From NCBI GenBank assembly GCA_029050995.1, contig JAIDLO010000216.1, positions 1-9,029 of the forward strand: 9,029 nt of DNA, given 5' to 3'. Made by a program: the position numbers and the translations under genes. The stretch is from Eubacterium sp. Its GTDB lineage: Bacteria > Bacillota > Clostridia > Oscillospirales > Acutalibacteraceae. Under the pieces are notes generated by a model. The model was not told where the DNA came from. It made no database searches and saw only the letters and a program-made list of their open reading frames with translations. Position 1 is the stretch's first letter. Each line of letters starts with the position of its first letter. This document shows, piece by piece, positions 4,773 to 9,029 of the stretch.

Positions 4773-7010
4773 TTATATCTTTTCCAATTTTGCAAAATTC
4801 GCCATAAGCTTTTTCGTGCCAGCTCTGTCAAAAGCAACCTCAAGAAGATTATCATTTCCCATTGGTTTGCTTGAAAGAATAACACCTGTTCCAAAGGCTT
4901 TATGCCTTACTGTGTCGCCGACATTGTATGTAACGCCGCTATTGCTTGCCGAAGCACCAACCTGCCCGAATTTATGCGCAGCAGAAGAATTCTGCCTGTT
5001 GCTGATTTCCGTTCTGCCGGAGCCGAAGGATGATGTACTGCTGAATGCAGAGCCGCCTCTGTTTGTAAAAGTGGAGCCGCTTCTGGAGGTAAATGTTTCA
5101 ACCGTTATATCATCTGTTACGCTGACAGGGATTTCACGGATAAAGCGGGAGCCCATATTTCTGCTTGTCTGACCATAAAGCATTCTCTGCCTTGCATTAA
5201 TCAGATAAAGCTTTTCCTTCGCTCTTGTTATACCAACATAGGCAAGACGGCGTTCCTCTTCCAAGTCATCCTCACTGTAAATAGACTGATTGCCCGGGAA
5301 GATTCCCTCTTCCATACCCGGAATAAATACAACCGGGAATTCAAGACCTTTTGCGGAATGAAGCGTCATAAGCACAACGCAGTCGTCATCTGCATTATAG
5401 CTGTCTATATCCGAAACAAGGGCAACATCTTCAAGGAAATCAGAGAGTTCAAACTCCTCTTCTTCCTCCTGATATTTAATAAACATAGAAGAAAGTTCGT
5501 TGATATTATTCTTTCTGTCCTCCTCTGTTTCAGGGTCTTCAGCAAGATATTCAAAATACTTTGTTTCGCTTATAATTTCCTGCAGCAAATCGGAAAGCGG
5601 CATTTTCTCATCAAGAAGCTTTTGAAAATGCTTAATCATATTCGTAAAGCTTTGAAGCTTCTGCGCAGAACGAAGTGTTTTCTGAAATTCATCACTTCTT
5701 TCGCAAACCTCAAACGCAGAAATGCCAAGCCCTGTTGAAATTTCAAGCACATTGGCAAACATTGTGTCGCCGATTCCTCTTTTCGGCACATTGATAATTC
5801 TTTGCAGACGAACATTATCGGCAGGGTTATTTATCACGGCAAAATACGAGATAATATCCTTGATTTCCTTTCTGTCAAAGAAGCGGTTGCCGCCGATAAT
5901 TTTATGCGGAATACCGCTCTTTGTAAGCGTAATTTCAAGGTTTCGAGACTGCGCATTGGTGCGGTAAAGAATCGCATGATCGCTCATTTTTCTGCCTGCA
6001 TCAACATTTTTGAGTATCTCCTCTGCAATAAAAGAGGATTCCTCAGCTTCGCTGTTTACAGTGTTTAACACAATTTTATCGCCTGCACCTGCAGCCGTCC
6101 AAAGGCTTTTGCCCTTTCTGTTTTTATTGTTTGAAATAACGGCATTTGCACCGTCAAGAATGTTTTGCGTTGAGCGGTAATTCTGTTCAAGTCTGATAAC
6201 TCTTGCATTGCTGTATTGGTTTTCAAAGGACAAAATATTTTCAATGGTAGCCCCTCTGAAGCGGTAAATGCTCTGGTCATCATCGCCGACAACGCAGATG
6301 TTTTTATAACCGCCTGCAAGCAGGGAAACAAGCACATACTGCGCATGAGAGGTATCCTGATATTCATCCACCATAACATACTTGAACTGCTTTTGATAAA
6401 GCTCCAAAACATCATCATTTTCCTGCAAAAGCTTTACTGTATTGAAAATAATATCATCAAAATCCATTGCATCGGATTTCAATAATTCTTTTTGATACAT
6501 TTCATAGCAGTCTGCAATTTTTGATTTTCTGAAATCATTTACTGCTCCTTTTTTATACTCATTGTAATCAATCAAGCTGTCCTTCGCTGTACTGATTGCA
6601 CTTAAAATAGATTTATGATGCAGAATTTTATCTGTAATACCAAGCGATTTCTGGCAATGCTTCATAACACGCTTCTGATCATCCGTATCATAAATTGTAA
6701 AATGATTGCTATAGCCAATTCTGTCGCCAAATCGCCTTAATATTCTTGCACAACAGGAATGAAAGGTATACGCCCAGATACTGCTTGCTTCCTCGCCTAT
6801 TGCCCTTATAAGACGCTCCTTAAGCTCGCCTGCCGCCTTATTCGTAAAGGTAATTGCAAGCACCTGCCAAGGCAGGGCAAAGCCATCTTCAATAATATGC
6901 TGAACACGATTGACAAGTACAGTTGTTTTGCCCGAGCCTGCACCTGCAAGGATTAAAAGCGGACCTTCCGTACATTCAACAGCCTGCTGCTGCATTTCAT
7001 TTAACGCCAT
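4773..7010 (-). CDS. pcrA: ATP-dependent DNA helicase PcrA (UvrD/Rep superfamily 1)
   Basis: PcrA is a 3'-5' DNA translocase and helicase that works in nucleotide-excision repair, removal of RecA from DNA, plasmid replication and clearing of transcription-replication conflicts. The 745 residues match the family length. Motifs occur in order: Q motif LNEMQQQAV (3-11), Walker A GAGSGKT (23-29), Ia ITFTNKAA (53-60), II VDEYQDT (214-220), III VGDDDQSIYRFRGA (241-254), IV EQNYRS (275-280), V TLHSAKGLEFPVVF (549-562) and VI AYVGITRAKEKL (590-601). Residues 640-690 form a Ser/Gly/Thr/Asn-rich flexible linker. The end (VGDTVRHKAFGTGVI, 697-711) is the Tudor-like C-terminal domain that binds RNA polymerase in PcrA proteins. 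An AGAGG site seven bases before the ATG sets the start. No clear promoter is visible between the oadB terminator and the ATG. All catalytic residues are present. Confidence 0.96.
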   Translation of the reverse strand: MALNEMQQQAVECTEGPLLILAGAGSGKTTVLVNRVQHIIEDGFALPWQVLAITFTNKAAGELKERLIRAIGEEASSIWAYTFHSCCARILRRFGDRIGYSNHFTIYDTDDQKRVMKHCQKSLGITDKILHHKSILSAISTAKDSLIDYNEYKKGAVNDFRKSKIADCYEMYQKELLKSDAMDFDDIIFNTVKLLQENDDVLELYQKQFKYVMVDEYQDTSHAQYVLVSLLAGGYKNICVVGDDDQSIYRFRGATIENILSFENQYSNARVIRLEQNYRSTQNILDGANAVISNNKNRKGKSLWTAAGAGDKIVLNTVNSEAEESSFIAEEILKNVDAGRKMSDHAILYRTNAQSRNLEITLTKSGIPHKIIGGNRFFDRKEIKDIISYFAVINNPADNVRLQRIINVPKRGIGDTMFANVLEISTGLGISAFEVCERSDEFQKTLRSAQKLQSFTNMIKHFQKLLDEKMPLSDLLQEIISETKYFEYLAEDPETEEDRKNNINELSSMFIKYQEEEEEFELSDFLEDVALVSDIDSYNADDDCVVLMTLHSAKGLEFPVVFIPGMEEGIFPGNQSIYSEDDLEEERRLAYVGITRAKEKLYLINARQRMLYGQTSRNMGSRFIREIPVSVTDDITVETFTSRSGSTFTNRGGSAFSSTSSFGSGRTEISNRQNSSAAHKFGQVGASASNSGVTYNVGDTVRHKAFGTGVILSSKPMGNDNLLEVAFDRAGTKKLMANFAKLEKI
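5049..5096 (-). repeat. Two imperfect 24-bp tandem repeats inside pcrA linker
   Basis: Two adjacent 24-base units (5073-5096 and 5049-5072) match at 18 of 24 positions and encode TFTSRSGS followed by TFTNRGGS, residues 639-654 of PcrA. They lie in the disordered linker between the helicase core and the RNA-polymerase-binding domain, where linker length often varies. A small in-frame duplication is the simplest origin. Confidence 0.6.
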
Positions 7011-7052
7011 AATATAAACCTCTATTCGGATTTTTCTTTATTGCCTATGGAT

Positions 7053-7084
7053 AAAAAAGGGAGTCACTAAGAGTGACACCCTTT
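7053..7084 (-). terminator. Intrinsic terminator of the oadG-oadB unit
   Basis: On the minus strand AAAGGG-T-GTCACT (7084-7072) folds on AGTGAC-T-CCCTTT (7068-7056) with a 3-base loop and one internal mismatch. It is followed by a run of six Ts that includes the end of the stem. It lies 18 bases after the oadB stop and 43 bases before the pcrA start, so it separates the two units unless it leaks. Confidence 0.85.
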
Positions 7085-7102
7085 CGTTTTGTTTTTATTC
7101 GA

Positions 7103-8332
7103 TTATCGGAGTAATGTTAACAATACACCTGCTGCAACGGCTGAGCCGATAACGCCCGATACATTCGGACCCATAGCGTGCATAAGAAGGAAGTTTGAAG
7201 GGTTTTCTCTCTGACCTTCCTTCTGGCTAACACGGGCAGCCATAGGAACAGCCGAAACACCTGCTGAACCAATAAGCGGATTTACCTTTCCTTTTGTAAA
7301 GATATACATTAACTTACCGAAGAGAACACCGCTTGCTGTGCCGACTGCGAATGCAATAAGACCAAGCGCAATAATTCCAAGCGTTTTGCCTGTTAAGAAG
7401 GTCTGCGCACTTGTTGTTGCACCAACGGAAACACCAAGCATAATTGTAATAATATTCATAAGTTCATTCTGCGCAGCCTTTGCAATACGCTCTGTTCTGC
7501 CGCTTTCTTTAAGAAGGTTACCGAACATAAGCATACCAACAAGAGCACCTGCATCCGGAAGAAGAAGCGCAACGATAACAGTTACCATAATCGGGAACAG
7601 AATCTTTTCAAGCTTTGATACAGGACGAAGATTGCCCATTACAACCGAACGCTCTTTCTTTGTTGTTAAAGCACGCATAATCGGCGGCTGAATAACGGGA
7701 ACAAGCGCCATATACGAATACGCGGCAACGGCAATTGTACCTAACAGCGCAGGGGCAAGAATGGAGGTTACGAAGATCGCCGTTGGACCGTCCGCACCAC
7801 CGATAATTGCAATAGCGCCTGATTCCTTTGGCGTAAAGCCAAGAAGCGTTGCGCCAATATAGGTAAAGAAAATACCAAACTGTGCTGCTGCACCGAGAAT
7901 AAAGCTTTTCGGGTTTGCAATAAGCGGAGAGAAATCCGTCATTGTACCGATACCAAGGAAAATAAGCGGAGGATAAACACCTGCTTTAACGCCGAAATAA
8001 AGGAAATCCATCAATCCGGGCGTTAAGCCTGTTATCCAAGCTTCATTGACCTCATCCCACACTCTGCCGTGCGCAACAAGCTGAATAAAGTCTTCTAAAG
8101 TATGATACTGAACTGCAAGGTTTGCACCCGGGATATTTGCAAGGAGCATACCGAAAGCAATCGGTATCATAAGCAAAGGCTCGAAACCTTTTTTAATACC
8201 AAGATATAAGAATACAAATGAAACCAAAAGCATGACAAGGTTTTTCCAACCGCCGTCTGAAAAGAAGAACGCATAGCCGCTGTTTGCAAAAATATCAACG
8301 ATTGCGCCCCAAACGCCTTGTAATATTTCCAT
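7103..8332 (-). CDS. oadB: Sodium-translocating decarboxylase beta subunit (OadB/GcdB/MmdB family)
   Basis: This integral membrane subunit decarboxylates carboxybiotin and couples it to export of Na+; it serves oxaloacetate, methylmalonyl-CoA or glutaconyl-CoA decarboxylases. The 409 residues form many hydrophobic segments, the usual size for the short form. The functional residues described for Klebsiella OadB all occur here at a constant offset of 22: Asp181 in GGADGPT (D203), Tyr207 (Y229), Asn351 (N373), Gly355 (G377), Ser360 (S382) and Arg367 (R389). This is strong evidence for a working ion pump. SVGATTSAQTFL and MHAMGPNVSGVIGSAVAAG are further family blocks. AGGAGGA seven bases before the ATG fixes the start, and 15 bases separate it from the upstream gamma-like gene. 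The substrate cannot be told, because the alpha (carboxyltransferase) and biotin carrier genes are not in the window. Confidence 0.94.
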   Translation of the reverse strand: MEILQGVWGAIVDIFANSGYAFFFSDGGWKNLVMLLVSFVFLYLGIKKGFEPLLMIPIAFGMLLANIPGANLAVQYHTLEDFIQLVAHGRVWDEVNEAWITGLTPGLMDFLYFGVKAGVYPPLIFLGIGTMTDFSPLIANPKSFILGAAAQFGIFFTYIGATLLGFTPKESGAIAIIGGADGPTAIFVTSILAPALLGTIAVAAYSYMALVPVIQPPIMRALTTKKERSVVMGNLRPVSKLEKILFPIMVTVIVALLLPDAGALVGMLMFGNLLKESGRTERIAKAAQNELMNIITIMLGVSVGATTSAQTFLTGKTLGIIALGLIAFAVGTASGVLFGKLMYIFTKGKVNPLIGSAGVSAVPMAARVSQKEGQRENPSNFLLMHAMGPNVSGVIGSAVAAGVLLTLLR

Positions 8333-8347
8333 GAATAAATCCTCCTA

Positions 8348-8866
8348 CTAAAACGCTCTTGTATTGTCGTTAACAGCAGCCCTTGCCCAAGGATTTCTGC
8401 TGCCGACATCTTTTCTTTTAACAGAACGAATGACAAACTGATTTGAACCCTCGCTTGCTGTTATAGCAGCAGTTATAGCCGCAACAACCTCGCCGCTTAT
8501 ACCCTGTTCAACAACAGGCTGAGGCGCAGCCTTAACAACAGGCGCAGGAGCAGCCTTAATAACAGGTGCTTTCTCAGCAGTCTCTGAAACGACTTCGCCG
8601 TTCTTTGCTGCTTTTTTTGCAGCTCTTTTAGCTTTTCTGGCTGCCTTTTTCTCTGCCATTTTCTTTGAAAAAGCTTCCATTTTTATAACAAGCTTTCCGA
8701 ATCCGCTGAATACAGCAATCAGAACAATAAGCACAGCAAGAACGATGCCGACACCGGCAATAACAACTGTTGCAACCTCTGTCCAATCAACATCTGCAAT
8801 TAATTCTTTGTAACTATTTATTGCTTCTGCAATTTTATCAGTCATAGAAAGAGCAACTTGATACAT
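8348..8866 (-). CDS. OadG-family (gamma/delta) small membrane subunit of Na+-pump decarboxylase
   Basis: The product is a 172-residue one-pass membrane protein. It has a short N-terminal stretch, one hydrophobic helix at about 31-54, a strongly basic Lys/Ala-rich segment (about 58-89), an Ala/Pro/Val linker (about 99-119) and a conserved tail starting EQGISGEVVAAITAAI and ending SRNPWARAAVNDNTRAF. Helix, linker and tail match the OadG/MmdD type that anchors the carboxyltransferase to the beta subunit and helps assembly. It is longer than the roughly 85-residue enterobacterial OadG. The start at 8866 has a GGGGGA site eight bases upstream; the in-frame ATG at 8845 has none. It is the first gene of the oad unit and 15 bases from oadB. 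The Ala/Pro linker resembles those of biotin carrier proteins, but there is no MKM biotin site, so it is not the carrier. Confidence 0.85.
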   Translation of the reverse strand: MYQVALSMTDKIAEAINSYKELIADVDWTEVATVVIAGVGIVLAVLIVLIAVFSGFGKLVIKMEAFSKKMAEKKAARKAKRAAKKAAKNGEVVSETAEKAPVIKAAPAPVVKAAPQPVVEQGISGEVVAAITAAITASEGSNQFVIRSVKRKDVGSRNPWARAAVNDNTRAF

Positions 8867-8900
8867 TCAAACATTCCCCCATTATATTTAAATCGTTAGT

Positions 8901-8929
8901 ATTATAAAACATCTGTTTTCATTTTTCAA
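8901..8929 (-). promoter_or_regulatory. Near-consensus sigma-A promoter for oadG-oadB
   Basis: On the minus strand TTGAAA (8929-8924), exactly 17 bases and TATAAT (8906-8901) differ from the vegetative consensus at one base. The start point near 8894 leaves a leader of about 28 bases. This predicts strong constitutive expression, fitting a main energy-metabolism pump. Confidence 0.8.
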
Positions 8930-8972
8930 CAGAAAATTCACCATTTTTTTGCAACAAAATCATACACGATAC

Positions 8973-9000
8973 TTGATTTATTTTGTTAATAGTATATAAT
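8973..9000 (+). promoter_or_regulatory. Divergent promoter facing the right edge
   Basis: TTGATT (8973-8978), a 16-base spacer and a perfect TATAAT (8995-9000) form a plausible promoter for an unseen plus-strand gene beyond the window. RNA would start near 9007. It is back to back with the oadG promoter, 44 bases separating the two -35 boxes. No coding start is visible before the edge. Confidence 0.6.
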
Positions 9001-9017
9001 AGTATTATAGCTGGCTC

Positions 9018-9026
9018 TTATCCACA
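9018..9026 (+). promoter_or_regulatory. Perfect DnaA box (TTATCCACA)
   Basis: The nonamer TTATCCACA is the exact consensus for binding by the initiator DnaA. It lies 18 bases after the predicted -10 box, where DnaA binding could repress the rightward promoter. I found no second exact copy in the window. It may be a chance match, part of a DnaA-regulated leader, or the first box of a cluster near an origin; the edge prevents a decision. Confidence 0.45.
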
Positions 9027-9029
9027 TCT

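Noticed and set aside
4637..4894. Minus-strand frame of 85 codons running from pcrA through the terminator and repeats
   Set aside because: It overlaps pcrA in another frame, crosses the terminator and both palindromes, and has no ribosome site.
5358..5738. Open frame of 126 codons on the plus strand, inside pcrA
   Set aside because: It lies wholly antisense to the well-supported pcrA and shows no ribosome site and no recognisable domain. Its Lys/Phe/Leu-rich composition is that of a shadow frame. The other antisense frames at 4816-5172, 5722-5967, 5802-6068, 6216-6485 and 6759-6956 were rejected for the same reason.
7338..7691. Plus-strand open frame of 117 codons antisense to oadB
   Set aside because: It is fully inside the conserved oadB frame, with no supporting start signal and a composition explained by oadB codon use.
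8845..8866. Alternative start for the OadG-like gene at the ATG at 8845
   Set aside because: No Shine-Dalgarno precedes it, while GGGGGA is well placed before 8866.
8913..8932. CTGTT / AACAG inverted repeat over the -35 box of the oad promoter
   Set aside because: The arms are five bases with a ten-base gap in A/T-rich DNA, which chance explains easily.
8973..8992. Rex-type redox repressor site, from the TTGTTAAT stretch near the oad promoter
   Set aside because: Only one half of the TTGTTAA / TTAACAA palindrome is present, and the other half has no match at the right spacing.
1..9029. CRISPR array, tRNA or rRNA genes, transposase, phage or toxin-antitoxin module
   Set aside because: No regular direct repeats with spacers, no tRNA-like arms or CCA ends, and no open frame resembling such proteins. 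Gaps between genes are at most about 160 bases and are accounted for above.

Overview
The window looks like chromosome of a low-to-mid GC Gram-positive anaerobe, most likely class Clostridia (perhaps a gut Oscillospiraceae- or Lachnospiraceae-like lineage). This rests on the miaB / YlbF-family / mutS order known from Firmicutes, AGGAGG-type ribosome binding sites, near-consensus sigma-A promoters with 16-17 base spacers, a sodium-pump decarboxylase pair typical of anaerobes, and short palindromic repeats of a kind I associate with clostridial genomes. The genus cannot be read from the sequence alone.

Layout, left to right. (1) Positions 1-2109, minus strand: promoter, miaB (tRNA ms2i6A methylthiotransferase), a small YlbF/YmcA-family protein with a cysteine-rich tail, a perfect hairpin, then the first 40 codons of mutS (mismatch repair), which runs off the left edge. 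(2) Positions 2081-2196 are a very AT-rich divergent control region with one good promoter facing each way. (3) Positions 2168-4620, plus strand: malQ (4-alpha-glucanotransferase), then an unrecognised 269-residue cytosolic protein with 21 cysteines. The second gene has its own promoter overlapping the malQ stop codon. Its Shine-Dalgarno sequence doubles as the 3' arm of a terminator-like hairpin that only malQ read-through RNA can form. (4) Positions 4621-4772 separate two convergent genes and hold three consecutive structured elements: two repeat-like palindromes and a strong terminator for pcrA. (5) Positions 4773-7010, minus strand: pcrA (UvrD/PcrA superfamily 1 helicase), complete with all helicase motifs and the C-terminal RNA-polymerase-binding-type domain. 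(6) Positions 7053-8929, minus strand: a self-contained unit with promoter, oadG-like small membrane subunit, oadB-like sodium-pumping beta subunit and terminator. The carboxyltransferase and biotin carrier subunits are not in the window. (7) Positions 8930-9029: a divergent promoter facing the right edge, followed by one perfect DnaA box.

How the genes relate: three minus-strand genes serve information maintenance (mutS, pcrA, miaB). The YlbF-family gene fits RNA-decay control and is conserved next to miaB in Firmicutes. malQ handles maltodextrin or glycogen glucans, and oadGB makes a sodium gradient from decarboxylation, so these two belong to fermentative carbon and energy metabolism. Most of the window is ordinary housekeeping sequence. 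The parts most worth a second look are the malQ/Cys-rich-protein junction, the Cys-rich protein itself, the lone oadGB pair, the repeat cluster at 4650-4737, and the DnaA box at the right edge.
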